Counted from the stretch's first letter, positions 1 through 10,188 are shown. The stretch: DNA of 64,000 nucleotides from Leishmania mexicana MHOM/GT/2001/U1103 (GCF_000234665.1 NC_018330.1:310001-374000); one strand, 5' to 3'. The notes: a model not told the origin generated them from the sequence alone. Program-made: numbers and translations.

Positions 1-641
1 CCTCCGCCTCCTCCTCCTCCTCCACCTGTCTACTCCGTCCATCGTGCTTCAAGGGAGACGACAAGGGAAAAAGCGCCTCTTACACACTCAACGGGAAAAG
101 ATTGTCGACTCGGCAAGTCAAGCTCGAGCGCGCCATTCCCATCGCACCTAACGCTTCAGCCGTTTGCTCACAGAATCAAAAGCACACACACACACACACA
201 CACGCACACACACACACGCTCTCCCTCTCGCCGTTGTGTGTCGGACTCCAACTCGGCCTCCCCCCTCTCCCCCTGACTCTTCCTTAGCCTGTTTCTCTCG
301 TTACGTTTCTCATTATCGCCACTGTACCGTGCTTGAGAGTCTATCGTGGCTTCACGCCTTCCCCCTCCCCTCCTCTCCCCCAAATCCCATTCCAGCGTGC
401 GTGGGCGTGGGTCACTGTCGTCGTCCTCTCTCCCTGTGTCACCCTATCCCCACCACGCACGAAGGACATTGTCGTGCGCAACTCCTCCTCCCCTCCCACA
501 GCGTCTTCGGGGATATTAGGCGAAGAAAACGAGCACCGGAGCTGTGCGCCTCGTCGTCTCCCCTCCCCACTCCTCTCTCTCTTCCCCCTGTAGCCGTCTT
601 TCATCCGTGTTTATTCTTCACACACACACACACACACCGAC
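1..641 (+). other. Intergenic region and 5' leader of the nicalin-like gene
   Basis: No convincing coding sequence is seen. The stretch holds a (CA)n tract at about 183-216, repeated C/T-rich runs, the main polypyrimidine tract at about 551-590 with an AG at 592-593, and a second (CA)n tract at 619-637 that would lie in the mature 5' UTR. Short open frames here are made of dinucleotide repeats and are not credible proteins. Confidence 0.7.
592..593 (+). promoter_or_regulatory. Predicted trans-splice acceptor for the nicalin-like gene
   Basis: This is the first AG after a C/T run of about 40 bases (551-590). It gives a 5' UTR of about 48 nt in which the ATG at 642 is the first start codon. 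Confidence 0.6.
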
Positions 642-2291
642 ATGCTTCGCAGTATCGTCGTCGCGATACTGCTCCTCAGCACCGTCTGCTTGGAGCACGT
701 GGTGCAGGCACGCCCCGTGTTGGAGGTGGGAGTCGATCGCGCCATCACGTTCAACCGCCAGCTGGGCAACGGGGAAGAGTTCCTCTTCGGCAGCCGTGCG
801 GTGCTGCTGCGCGGCGAGATAATGCGGTACACGGCCGGGGTGTCTTCGTCCTACCACGGCTACACAGTATACGTGCAGTGCTCCGAGCACCTCACCAACT
901 TCGCCTTGCAGCAGCTCGCCGCGCCCGAGGTGTCAAAGGGGGCGAAGGGCCTCGTCGTGGAGCTGTGCGACACGGACACGACGAACGAGGACGTGCTTTC
1001 GCTCTTCTTTAGCAACACCGCCGTCAACATCCCTGTTTACTTTCTGCCCAAAGGTGAGGCCTCAAGGGAGCTGTCCCGGCTGCTGTCCGTCGCGGCGCAG
1101 CGCAGTGCGACAGATCGGGTGGTGCTATCCGTGACCAAGACGCAGCGGCTGAGCAAGCTGGTGGAGAACTCGACGCTGCCCAGTGCCGCTATTGAGAGTC
1201 ATTACGTGCACAAGCCGAAGCAGACGCGCAGTAAGGCCGTCTCCGCTGCCGCCGCCCCCCAGGTCCTGGTCACGGCACACTTTGATTCCCTTGGCGTGTC
1301 CCCTGCGAGCCGGACGAGCGGCGGCATCTCTGGTGCTGTGGTCGCGATGGAGCTGTGGCGTCGGCTGACGTCCACACCTTATGCTCGGCAGGAGTCTGTG
1401 GCTCCGTACGGGGTCACCGTGCTTCTCGGCAGCACGTCTCGCCTCAACTACGCTGGAACGACATCGTGGATATCGCAGCACACAGATAGGGAGCTCGATC
1501 AGTTTAGGGTGGTTCTCTGCCTCGATGAGCTGCTGTCGCCTTTTGAGACGACCGAGGACGCGCCGGACCTTTATCTGCATGTCCAGGACGTTCTCATGAA
1601 GCGGCAGCATGGCCGGCAGGTCGTGGAGCAGGTCGAGGCAGCGGCAAGGTTACTCGGCATTTCGCTGAAGGTCGTGTCTGCCAAGACGAACTACCAGCAC
1701 TACGACCTTGAATTTGAACATGAGGCGTTTGCCAGCCGTCAGATGACCGCCATGACACTTTCTGCCCACCGCGCCCACCACACCGACCAGCTTTTCCGTG
1801 ATCTGCGCCGCCCCCCGGCCACAGCTGCGAATGCAGCAGTGCTCGCGAAGCGCGCGGACTTGGTTGAAGCCATTGTGCGCATCATCGCCGAGGCGGCTCC
1901 GTCCGCGGAGGGGGTGACGACGGTGTGGCCTGGCGCGGCCTCGTACATTCAGGGGATGCTGCATTACGCGAGTGACTCACAGCGCTCGCCGGTGGCGCAA
2001 AACGGTGCCGGGCTGCGGCAGTACGCCGCTACCGTGGAGCATCACATGCGTGCGCAGGCGGCAGCGGCGCAGCGGGCCACGCTCACCTCCGCATCCTCCG
2101 TCGCGACGTACCAGGAACTGCGTACGCCCGGCATCACGCTATTTGGCCCCTACGAGGACACGATGCAGGTGTTTGTGGCCAAGTCGTATCTCGTCGAGTG
2201 TGCCGTGGCGGCGGCGGCGCTCGCGGCGCTTGTTGCCTTTCTGCACGTAGAGGTGGGGCTGACGACAGCTCTGCGCCTCTTCTCTGAGTAG
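642..2291 (+). CDS. Nicalin-like ER membrane protein (M28-like fold, degenerate site)
   Basis: 549 residues. A hydrophobic signal peptide spans residues 1-23, and a single C-terminal transmembrane helix spans about 517-538 with a very short tail. The luminal part resembles nicalin, the M28-aminopeptidase-fold subunit that in animals works with TMEM147 and NOMO in the Sec61-associated BOS complex for multipass membrane proteins. The matching segments, in order, are HFDSLGVSP (about 213-221), a small-residue SGGISGAV stretch, a segment with LNYAGT (about 268-273), LCLDEL (about 292-297), and a later EFEHEAFA segment before ALTLSAH-like residues. The Asp/Glu that would complete a zinc site after the first His-x-Asp is absent, so it is probably not a peptidase, as in known nicalins. 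The start is the first ATG after the predicted splice acceptor and begins the signal peptide. Nicastrin is the main alternative, but the total length and short lumenal domain favour nicalin. Confidence 0.8.
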   Translation: MLRSIVVAILLLSTVCLEHVVQARPVLEVGVDRAITFNRQLGNGEEFLFGSRAVLLRGEIMRYTAGVSSSYHGYTVYVQCSEHLTNFALQQLAAPEVSKGAKGLVVELCDTDTTNEDVLSLFFSNTAVNIPVYFLPKGEASRELSRLLSVAAQRSATDRVVLSVTKTQRLSKLVENSTLPSAAIESHYVHKPKQTRSKAVSAAAAPQVLVTAHFDSLGVSPASRTSGGISGAVVAMELWRRLTSTPYARQESVAPYGVTVLLGSTSRLNYAGTTSWISQHTDRELDQFRVVLCLDELLSPFETTEDAPDLYLHVQDVLMKRQHGRQVVEQVEAAARLLGISLKVVSAKTNYQHYDLEFEHEAFASRQMTAMTLSAHRAHHTDQLFRDLRRPPATAANAAVLAKRADLVEAIVRIIAEAAPSAEGVTTVWPGAASYIQGMLHYASDSQRSPVAQNGAGLRQYAATVEHHMRAQAAAAQRATLTSASSVATYQELRTPGITLFGPYEDTMQVFVAKSYLVECAVAAAALAALVAFLHVEVGLTTALRLFSE

Positions 2292-4014
2292 GCTTGTGAT
2301 TAGGGTACCTGTTCCCTCGTGCTCGGTGTGTACATGTCTCTGTATCTGTATGCCCTCTACTGCGAGGGGTGTGCATAGCTGAGATGCGTGCGTGGCCTTC
2401 CGACCCGCTTCTCCCCGGGTCGGACACCCATGCAGGAACACCATGGCAGAAAGGCACACAGGCACAGACACCTTGTAGCGTGAGGGATGGCCGAAGGGAT
2501 CTGGGCGGGTTGATGACGTTGATGGTTTTTAAAGTGACGAATTTCTCTAATCGCCAACAAAGACGGGCAAAAGGCGGCGCAGTTATCAACCAGGCAGCTA
2601 CGGCAAAGGGGAGGGTGAGTGGGGCCGGAGGGAGGAAGGAAGACGTAAGCACCTGGAAGAATGCCTTCACAGCGCACAGCGCCGCCCGCTGGACAAGGTT
2701 CTGGGTGAATGAAACTCCCTCGAGATTCCTGACCGCTCCCGTCCTCTCTCTCTCTCTCGTCCAACGCTCCCCACTTTGTGACTGCATGCCGTGTCGTTGA
2801 AGCTCGCGCACGCTCGAGGGTAGCGAGGCACGCGCGGACATTGAAGAAACGGAGGAGAAGAGGGAATGGGGTGTTGTGATGTTGTGCTGTGCGCGGCACC
2901 CACTGCCACCTACGCCTGGGTGTGTGTATGGGTTTGTATTGGAGTCTGGGGAAGCGAGAGACACACAGACGCGCCAACACCACCGCACATGAGCCCTTTT
3001 CCTTTTCCTTCTCTTCAAGAGCCCGACGCGTGCCGTCCGTCCGTCCGGCATTGTGAACCTCTGTGCTGATCTCCCCCCCCACTCTCCCCTTTTGAAGGGC
3101 AAAAACCAAGGGCGGTGGTGTCACTGGACGCCTTGCTCATGAAAGACGCGGGCACTCGTGAGGGATGGTGGTTATGCATACGTGCTGTGCCACATCTTTG
3201 CCAGACGCCCATACACAAAGAACCGCAGTGGCTTGTATATTCCACCCTGCCCTCATCTTTTCTCCGGCAAAAGTATACGTCTGTGTGTGTGTCGGTGCTC
3301 CGTTCACCGCAGCCTCCCCCCCCCCCTCTTCTCTCCTCAGCCCACTCCACTACGACGAAGTAGCGGGTATATCCAATAAAGCCACCGACCAACACGCAAC
3401 GAAAAGAGGGAGGCGACAGGTGGCAGACAACGTCAACGACGCGCTGTATGTGCATCCCTGTGTCTGTCTGTCTTTCACTCGTACACCCCCTCCCCCTCGT
3501 AGCCGCCAGTACCGTGTCACATGAAGGCCGTCATACCGACCTCCTCCCTTGTTCACTTTCCTTTTTCGCAACGCATTGCCGGTAAGCCCGCATTGAGGTA
3601 TTAACACATAAACACACACACGTATTCTCGTGCTCACAAATACACACAACTGTCTATAACGTCTGCCTGTGCACGTGACCGGTGTTTTCTGTGTCTCCCT
3701 CGCCGTGTTTTGCCTACCCCACCCCTCCGAACTGTGCCTCTCCACCTGCTGCCACTGTAGAACAGGGTAGCGTCCTTGGAAAAGGGGACGCCATGCGTTG
3801 TGTGTGCGCGTGTGCAGCAATATTCGTTCTGTCCAACCCACGAAGAAGGTTACACAAGGGAGCCAACGCGCCTTTGCACTGGTCGCACATTGCGCGGACT
3901 CGCATCCATCGTGGGCCTGCCCCTCTCCCCTTCCCCTCTTGCTTGCTGTCGCGTTGGTCGACCTAAACCATGCCTACGGGACGAATCCTGAACAGCACAA
4001 GAGCAGCAACAGAT
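2292..4014 (+). other. Intergenic region, nicalin-like gene to ferredoxin
   Basis: No gene is supported. It should hold the 3' UTR of the nicalin-like gene and the leader of the ferredoxin gene. There are C/T-rich runs near 2740-2770 and 3066-3100, a short (TG)n near 3283-3295, short (CA)n near 3611-3625, and the ferredoxin polypyrimidine tract at about 3916-3950. Open frames on both strands here are repeat-rich and unlike proteins. Confidence 0.6.
3994..3995 (+). promoter_or_regulatory. Predicted trans-splice acceptor for ferredoxin
   Basis: The C/T tract at about 3916-3950 has no AG until 3994-3995. An upstream in-frame ATG at 3970 lies before this AG, so it would be removed from the mature mRNA, and ATG 4015 becomes the first start codon. 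Confidence 0.55.
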
Positions 4015-4542
4015 ATGTATCGCACCCTCGTGCGCTTGTCGTCTCCCACCACCACGGGTAATAGTCGTGTGACGCGTCGCCTCACTGGCTGCACGTCGCT
4101 GCTGTGCCTCGCCTCGGCGACGGTGCAGGGAGGGTCACTGCTACAGTCACGTCGCTTCCATGGCCACGGGGGCCACCGTGACAAGCCAGTCGAGGTGGAG
4201 TTTACTCTCCCCGATGGCGAGAAGAAGGTGGTGATGGGCTACGAGGGCCAGACACTGCTGGATGTGTGTGCCGAGCAAGGGCTACCGATGGAGGGGGCAT
4301 GTGGTGGCTCGTGTGCCTGCTCCACCTGCCACGTCTACTTGGAGGAAAAGGACATGGACCTCTTCCAGGAGCCTACAGACGAAGAGAATGACATGATTGA
4401 CCAGGCATTCTACCCGGAGCCAACGTCACGTCTTGGCTGTCAGCTGAGTCTGAAGCGCGGTGTGCACGATGGGCTGAAGGTCAAGATGCCTCGCGCTACC
4501 CGCAACATGTACGTTGACGGCGCCAAAGTGGTGCCTCACTGA
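4015..4542 (+). CDS. Mitochondrial adrenodoxin-type [2Fe-2S] ferredoxin
   Basis: 175 residues from ATG 4015, or 190 if an upstream in-frame ATG at 3970 were used. The N-terminus (MYRTLVRLSS and following Arg/Ser/Thr-rich residues, no acids) looks like a mitochondrial presequence. The cluster ligands fit the adrenodoxin spacing exactly, Cys-x5-Cys-x2-Cys-x36-Cys, at residues 96, 102, 105 and 142 counted from 4015 (111, 117, 120 and 157 from 3970). Members of this family carry electrons from ferredoxin reductase, mainly for mitochondrial iron-sulfur cluster assembly and for haem A synthesis or P450 reactions. Which of these applies here cannot be told from sequence. The acidic stretch between the third and fourth Cys matches the partner-binding region of adrenodoxins. 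Plant-type ferredoxin is ruled out by the spacing. Confidence 0.93.
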   Translation: MYRTLVRLSSPTTTGNSRVTRRLTGCTSLLCLASATVQGGSLLQSRRFHGHGGHRDKPVEVEFTLPDGEKKVVMGYEGQTLLDVCAEQGLPMEGACGGSCACSTCHVYLEEKDMDLFQEPTDEENDMIDQAFYPEPTSRLGCQLSLKRGVHDGLKVKMPRATRNMYVDGAKVVPH

Positions 4543-6011
4543 GAATGCGGGCACGACACGAGCGGGCAAGGCCACCGCTCCCCACCAGGAGTTGTTTGTA
4601 TGCACGAAGAGAAGGAGAGAGAAGTGTCTTCTGGCGCGTGTATGGGCAAGTTCATAAAGGCGTGTGTGCGTGTGCGTGGGCGCAGGCCGCGCTGTTCTTG
4701 TGCCTTCCCTCCCCTCCTCCTCCACACACACAATTGTAGCTGCTGTGTGTTGTCACAGACGCATCGTTGCCTTGAAGCATCCCCGGCACAAATTCACGTA
4801 CCCCCATCCGCCGCCTCACACACAGACACGCAGCCGCAGGCACACGGACTCCCTTTGTTCCGTTGACCTTCCCTCTCCGCTATACCCTCGCGCACAGACG
4901 ACGGACACGGCTGCGTCGGCGGGGCCACCTTCCCTTCGCTTGGTTCTCCGTTCGCTTGTTGCCCTTGTCGGCGTTACGCGCAGCCCGCTGTTGTGCGGAT
5001 GCGCACGTGTGTGTGTGTGTGTAGCGCGTTCGAAGCGTACTCCTCCCTCTTCTTCCTGTATTTCCTGCCGCTGCCTCGCGTGTGCCTGGCTTTCCCTCCC
5101 TGGCGCATGAGATGTGTTGGCTCGCCCTCGTTTCGGCACACTCTTGTGCGTGCATGTGTGCATGCCGTTGCGAGCGTGGGTGCGCAACACCTAAAGGTAT
5201 CTTCTATTTGTGGAGCGAAGAGGTGGCGGGGAGACAGAGACAGAGACACGCCGTCGCGCTCGCATGTGCAGAGGCGCACCACGCCGCGTGGGCTTCCTTC
5301 GCTGTGGTGTGCAAAGCCACTCAACGTTTGTACCTAAGCTGCGTCTCGGCACCGAAGGCGGAAGGGAGCAAGCGAAGACCTGTGCTGGTGATGCGGATGG
5401 TGATGCTTGTGCGTGCGTGCCCTACCTAGCTGCGTAACTGGTCGTGATAGCATCACTATGAATTCATGGACACCCAAAGGCTACGACCCTTCCCTCCCCC
5501 TCTCCCCTCCCTCCTGGGATCTCCGTGCTTGAAAGTGGCGGGGCGCCCCTTTGTCTTCCTCAGTGGCCCCACCCCTTCATCCGTGAAACCGCAGGGATGC
5601 CTTGCCGCGCGCCCGCGTCTAGACGTGTCCACGTGCCGGAAGAATGACCCGCGGTCATCATTATGCACGGCCTTATCCTCGCCTCACTCCCTGTCCTCTC
5701 TTGCTCGCTTGTACTCATGCACTTTGTGGACTTCTCCTAGCTGCCAGACAGCTTCTGGGCGAACACGCAGCTCGAGGTCTTCTGTTGATCCCTCACCCAT
5801 CCACCCACCCACCGAAGCCACAGGGTGTTCAGACCCCACCCCTGTTCTCTTCCCCGTGTTGGGGCATTTTCTTCGTCCATCCTTCGTAGGCGCGCGTCTG
5901 GCGGCGGGTGTGCAGAGCTATCACCCGCTTGCCTCCCTCCCCCTTTCCCCCTCTCATCGCAAGGGCACCACCGCACACAACGCACACAGGCATATCGGCA
6001 CGCAGATACAC
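4543..6011 (+). other. Intergenic region, ferredoxin to RRM protein
   Basis: No gene is supported. It includes short CA-rich runs near 4722-4732 and 4818-4830, a (TG)n run near 5004-5023, C/T runs at 5488-5515 and 5690-5705, and the polypyrimidine tract at 5931-5958 that should direct splicing of the RRM gene. The frame of the RRM protein stays open upstream to about 5466, but that part reads through the C/T tracts and is not protein-like. Confidence 0.6.
5962..5963 (+). promoter_or_regulatory. Predicted trans-splice acceptor for the RRM protein
   Basis: First AG after the 5931-5958 C/T tract. It leaves a 48-nt leader whose first ATG is 6012. Confidence 0.6.
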
Positions 6012-6998
6012 ATGATGGCCTCCTTCACACCACTCGACAACTTCAAGAGCCGCAGCCGCGGCGTGATGCCGACAGGCATCGTGATTGACAAGTCCTGCCG
6101 CGTGTACGTGACGCAGATCCCGCTGGAGCGCATTGAGCGAGACGGTGCGAGCGCGATGAAGTCCGAGTTTGAGGTCTACGGTCCCCTGGAGTCGTACAAG
6201 ATGTTCACCGACCGCACTGGCCGCTTCATTGGCAGTGCCCTGTGCACGTACCGCAACCCGGCAGATGCATCCATGGCTGTCTACTGCATGGATGGCGTAG
6301 AGGTGGAAGGGTCGACGCTGCACGTGGAGCCGGCGAAGGAGCACGGCGTTGTGATTCTCTCTTCGGGCTGCAGCGGTGGCGGTAACGGGCAGCACCGGGA
6401 TCACAGCCGCGGTTTCCTGCGCGACACCCAGCGGCAGTGGGGACGCGGCGGCCGCGGGGGTGCCGCCCTGCTTGGCGCAGGGCGTGGCAGCGGTTCCTCG
6501 CCGACCGGGAGACAAGATGTGAGCAACGCGTCAGAGTCGGACTTCCTCGCCGAGGAGTTGGGACTGGCTGCCACAGACGGTGTCTCGCCTTCCGCAGAGA
6601 ATGGAAAGTGGAGCCATGACAAGTACGAAATGATGGCCGAAGGCAAGGACATGGACGAGGTTCTCGGGATCCGTCGTCCACACCACCACCGCGGCGGCGC
6701 GCGTGGCCGTGGTGGGCGCGTAGGGCAGCGGTACGGCGAGCGTGTGGATGCCGCGTTCGAGAGGTACATCCACGAGCGCGACGCCAACGCGAAGGATGCG
6801 CCACTGCCACCGTCTTCATCTTCCGCGGCTGCCGCCTCGTCGTTGAGTATCCAGGCGGACGTGCAGCCGACCCCGGCTACGGAGCCAGCGGCAGAGGAGA
6901 GCGCGACGGCGACGATGGCGGAAATGGCCTTTGGCGCCGACGAGAGCGATGCTCCTGTTGTAGGACCAGAGCTTGGCGCGCTTCCGGAGGATGCCTAG
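6012..6998 (+). CDS. RRM and RGG RNA-binding protein, ALY/REF-like
   Basis: 328 residues. One RRM spans about residues 29-108. RNP2-like residues are RVYVTQIP, and the RNP1-like region is DRTGRFIGSALCTY, followed by a helix with NPADASMAVYCMDG. The DRTGR-x-IG-x-A pattern and the flanking Arg/Gly segments (about 143-158 and 227-236) resemble ALY/REF mRNA-export adaptors more than SR proteins. A short conserved-looking stretch, KYEMMAEGKDMDEVLG, lies at about 204-219, and the tail is acidic and Ala-rich. In other eukaryotes ALY/REF joins spliced mRNPs to the export receptor. Whether that holds in an organism with trans-splicing is inference. A Y14-like RRM protein is the main alternative. The start is the first ATG after the predicted splice acceptor, and a second ATG follows at once at 6015. 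Confidence 0.75.
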   Translation: MMASFTPLDNFKSRSRGVMPTGIVIDKSCRVYVTQIPLERIERDGASAMKSEFEVYGPLESYKMFTDRTGRFIGSALCTYRNPADASMAVYCMDGVEVEGSTLHVEPAKEHGVVILSSGCSGGGNGQHRDHSRGFLRDTQRQWGRGGRGGAALLGAGRGSGSSPTGRQDVSNASESDFLAEELGLAATDGVSPSAENGKWSHDKYEMMAEGKDMDEVLGIRRPHHHRGGARGRGGRVGQRYGERVDAAFERYIHERDANAKDAPLPPSSSSAAAASSLSIQADVQPTPATEPAAEESATATMAEMAFGADESDAPVVGPELGALPEDA

Positions 6999-7616
6999 AG
7001 AGCAGGTAATGCGCCGCGAACTCGCGCGTTTGCCAGTGTGACTAAGCAGCTGGTGCGACGAATGTCCTTGCGCGAATGGAAGAACATCCTGTTCACCGTG
7101 AGCTCTAGAGGAGGAGGAGGACGCCTACTCGTGTCGGTGGATGACGACATTCTTATTTCCTCTACATGAGGGCGTTTTGTTCGTGCCGGCGCGTTTCTTG
7201 GTATGCAAGCAAGCACATGTGCGGGTAAATACCCGAATCTCAGGTATGCAGCGTGGCTGGCGATGGTGGCTCGAGTGCGGCACGCGTGTGTGTGCGTGTG
7301 CGCGCGTCGATCGTAGACTTTGAGGTGAGGTGCGCCGCGGACGCGCTTCATCTGTCTTCTAGCAGTGCATGTACTCTAGAGAAGGGTCATGCACCCCACC
7401 CCCCACCCTCTCTTTTCCGTGGACGCAGTGCAGGGGGGTCGGTGTAGATCATCAACTCCCGCCCTGCTCGCGGGAGCCTCCGTCTCTTGTGTTGTCCCCT
7501 CCCCTCCCCCGTAAGTTTAGCGCATCCTCAATCCGCCTCTCCTCTCCTCTCCTCTCTCAAACATCTTTTGGACTCGCGTCTACCGCGCTGGTTGGCCACC
7601 GCACGCATGCACACCC
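6999..7616 (+). other. Intergenic region before the 7617 gene
   Basis: No gene is seen. C/T-rich runs at about 7490-7510 and 7535-7558 could direct splicing, with an AG at 7519-7520. An ATG at 7606 lies just upstream of the chosen start in another frame and is open to 8169. Confidence 0.5.
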
Positions 7617-9350
7617 ATGCCTTGCCACACTGGCACCCCAACCGTGCACAGTGACGGAATGCCACTGCTGCCGTGGAGGTGCCCTTGCTGGCGAGGAGGC
7701 CTTCCTGCGTACGGCGCAGTCAGCGCTCATAGGCGCCCCTTCTCGCGGTCATCGCTTTCGTATGCGCGGCCGCGGTCACACGAACCCAGTCGCCGAAAGG
7801 AGAGGAGCCACGCGGCGCCCCCCTCAAGCAAGAAGCGCGCATCACCACCGAGGCCGTCTGGAAAGCAGGGTGTCTTCCATTCTCGTCCTCATGGCGGCTC
7901 ACAACGATCCTCACCCTCCTCCTCGCCGCCGTCTCCTCCATCAGCGATGGAGGTGGGTGGCGTGCGCGGTGCCGCCACCCCACTCCGCACCTCATGCAGC
8001 ACAGAGGAGAAGGAAAGAGGTCTTCTGCGCTACTTCAGCCGTGGTCGCTGCCTTTACGACACGGTTCCACTGCAGAGCGCGTCCTTTGCTCTTCAGCGCG
8101 CGTCTTGCACGCAGGCGCAGCGTGTCCCGCTCGTCACCCTCTTTCCTGCCCCCTCCCCATCCGAATTAAGACCGTCGCTTTCGGCCTCGGCTGCAGCATG
8201 CCCCACGGCAGAGTCTCCCGGTCGTATCGGGGTCCAACCTCCCGCGTCACACCCGGTCGGCAAGTCCGTCGCAACGGCGGAAGGACCCGCGCAGGTGGCA
8301 CCGTCGACCGCATCGTCCCCGCTGTCCCGGGTCTTATCATCCAATCTTTTCTCGAGTTATGAGCTGCAAGAAAGGCAGCATTCGGACTGGCTGCAGTTCC
8401 GCCTTCTCAGCGCGCGCTTCTCCAGCGCGTTCGACTCGAACAAGTTCTTTGGCGCGGCAGAGAAGCCGCTGCGGGATGTGTGCGCTGACATGGCAGAGAT
8501 TTGGGACACCACGTGCACGGCGTGGGAGGAGGCCATGCAGGCCCGGAACGGCGCCACAGGCAGCGGGGCAGCGAGCCTCCCCAAGCGCCACTCTGCCTGC
8601 TTTTTGGTTTGCTACGTGCAAACCCAGCAGAAGGCTGCCGTTGGCGTGTCCATGCAGCGCATCGCGGCGCAGGTGTGCGAGCTGGCTCGCGCCAACTACG
8701 CGCCGCAGCTGTTCCGGGTTGTTCCTGTTTTCATTGGTGTGCGGGCACAGATGACGCTGTGCATGGACGCGACTGCGTGTAGCTCGCTAGCGGCGGATGT
8801 GGCGGCAACGGCCGGCGCTCAAACAACTGAAACGATCGTCTATGCAACGGGGGGCTTGTACACCGTGGCGGAGACGGTGCAGTGCATCACACACTTGGAC
8901 CCTCACGCCTTTGATCCGCGGGGGTCATCTGACGCCTTGCCGCATGTAGCGTCCTCGCGCGGTGCTCCAGAGTTGCTGTGCACGTTGGAGCCACAGGTCT
9001 TCCTGTTGTCGGACAGTTGGCTGCACGTGCGCAGCGTCGCCGACCTCTACGGCGACGATTCTTCTATGAGCAACTCCGCATCTGACAGTCGTGCGGCGTC
9101 TGCAGCGGCATCTCCAGCTTCTGAGCAAGCGCGGAATCTCCACGCCCACGGGGCGAGGTCGTTTGTGCCAGAGTCAACACGGCGCAACGTGCACGTTATC
9201 CCCGCTGTGGTAGCGGATCGCCTGAGTCGGAAAGAGGAGCGCGCCATCGCCCGCTACATCTGGTGCGACATGCAGCGTCGAGTCAGTGGCTGGCGCGCCG
9301 CTGCGACTCTGCAACCGCTCCATCCATCCTCTCTCGCTAAGCCCCTGTGA
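7617..9350 (+). CDS. Conserved-looking protein of unknown function
   Basis: 577 residues from ATG 7617. I do not recognise a family. The first ~230 residues are Ser/Pro/Arg-rich and probably disordered. From about residue 240 to the end the composition becomes globular, with helical stretches such as SYELQERQHSDWLQFRLL and WDTTCTAWEEAMQAR, and hydrophobic strands such as ACFLVCYVQT and LFRVVPVFIGV that suggest a mixed alpha/beta domain. No transmembrane helix or catalytic signature is evident. The start is uncertain. ATG 7659 follows an AG at 7650-7651, and ATG 7947 follows a good C/T tract ending in AG at 7943-7944, so a shorter protein is possible. The globular half is in all versions. Confidence 0.65.
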   Translation: MPCHTGTPTVHSDGMPLLPWRCPCWRGGLPAYGAVSAHRRPFSRSSLSYARPRSHEPSRRKERSHAAPPSSKKRASPPRPSGKQGVFHSRPHGGSQRSSPSSSPPSPPSAMEVGGVRGAATPLRTSCSTEEKERGLLRYFSRGRCLYDTVPLQSASFALQRASCTQAQRVPLVTLFPAPSPSELRPSLSASAAACPTAESPGRIGVQPPASHPVGKSVATAEGPAQVAPSTASSPLSRVLSSNLFSSYELQERQHSDWLQFRLLSARFSSAFDSNKFFGAAEKPLRDVCADMAEIWDTTCTAWEEAMQARNGATGSGAASLPKRHSACFLVCYVQTQQKAAVGVSMQRIAAQVCELARANYAPQLFRVVPVFIGVRAQMTLCMDATACSSLAADVAATAGAQTTETIVYATGGLYTVAETVQCITHLDPHAFDPRGSSDALPHVASSRGAPELLCTLEPQVFLLSDSWLHVRSVADLYGDDSSMSNSASDSRAASAAASPASEQARNLHAHGARSFVPESTRRNVHVIPAVVADRLSRKEERAIARYIWCDMQRRVSGWRAAATLQPLHPSSLAKPL

Positions 9351-10188
9351 AGATGCCTGAGAAAGTTTGTGCGTGTGCGTGTCCCATCAGTGCGAAGCGG
9401 GCGACGTCGCCAAGGGAGGCTTGCCGCCACGGCGCGGCACACACCCACAGGCGGACACGTGACCGACTGGGAGACACATTCAAGAGCACCTTGACGTATG
9501 ATGGAGTCGACACGTCGGACGTGATGCCGAAACGACCGTGATGGCATTCCTCGACTGCCATCGTCCCATATCACCCTCTGCGCTCTACACCTGGCCGTCT
9601 CCACTCAGTCTACAAAGCTCGTGTAGACTTGACTGCCTGTAGCGCTCCGCGTGCACAGGAGAGACAGACGGGGGAAGTATGGGAGCGCGAGGAAGACCAA
9701 GAGGAAGGCCAGTGGTGCTGCTGCTGCCACTGAGGAACGCGGCTCTGTGGTGCACGCGTACGTCTACTCCGTCTGCCTCTCTGTGCGTGCCTGTGCGTGT
9801 GCCCTTTGCCTCCACTGCTTTTCCTTGCTGTGAATCCTGTCCTGATGCCTCCTCCTCTTCCCTCGTCTTCCGCCTTCGCTTCCTCCGGCGCCCCTTCCCC
9901 CCCCCCAGCGTCCGCTAGGACTGGCGTTGGTGTGGGCGTGTGGGCATGAATATACCATTCGAGGCCCATCTATACACGTGGTCTCTCTCCCAACGCGCAG
10001 CAACGGTCTCGCTCCCAGACACGCGCACGGGCACATGCTCACGAAACGACTAAGGCACCCTCTCCTCTGTCTCCCTCTGCCTGCCTCTCTCGCCTTTCCT
10101 ATACATGTGTCTGTGCGAGTGCGTCAGTGTCGGCGTCGCCTCACCCCTCCACCTCTTCTTCTGAGCTGTCAGCGCTACGACGTTTTGA
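9351..10188 (+). other. Intergenic region before the 2031-residue gene
   Basis: No gene is supported. It contains C/T-rich runs near 9841-9910 and 10060-10100, a C-run at 9897-9906, and the proximal polypyrimidine tract at 10141-10162 with AGs at 10164-10165 and 10171-10172. Confidence 0.55.
10171..10172 (+). promoter_or_regulatory. Predicted trans-splice acceptor for the 10189 gene
   Basis: A C/T tract at 10141-10162 is followed by AG at 10164-10165 and 10171-10172. ATG 10189 is the first start codon after either. Confidence 0.5.

Noticed and set aside
2134..3124. Antisense frames over the nicalin-ferredoxin intergenic region
   Set aside because: They are repeat- and Arg/Ser-rich, and all supported genes run on the + strand.
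5466..6011. Upstream open extension of the RRM gene frame
   Set aside because: It reads through the polypyrimidine splice tract, and the predicted splice AG lies at 5962-5963. The protein start at 6012 fits the first ATG after it.
7369..8169. Open frame of 266 codons overlapping the 7617 gene
   Set aside because: Its composition is that of a shifted-frame translation of a GC-rich gene plus the upstream C/T tract. The overlapping gene continues far beyond it.
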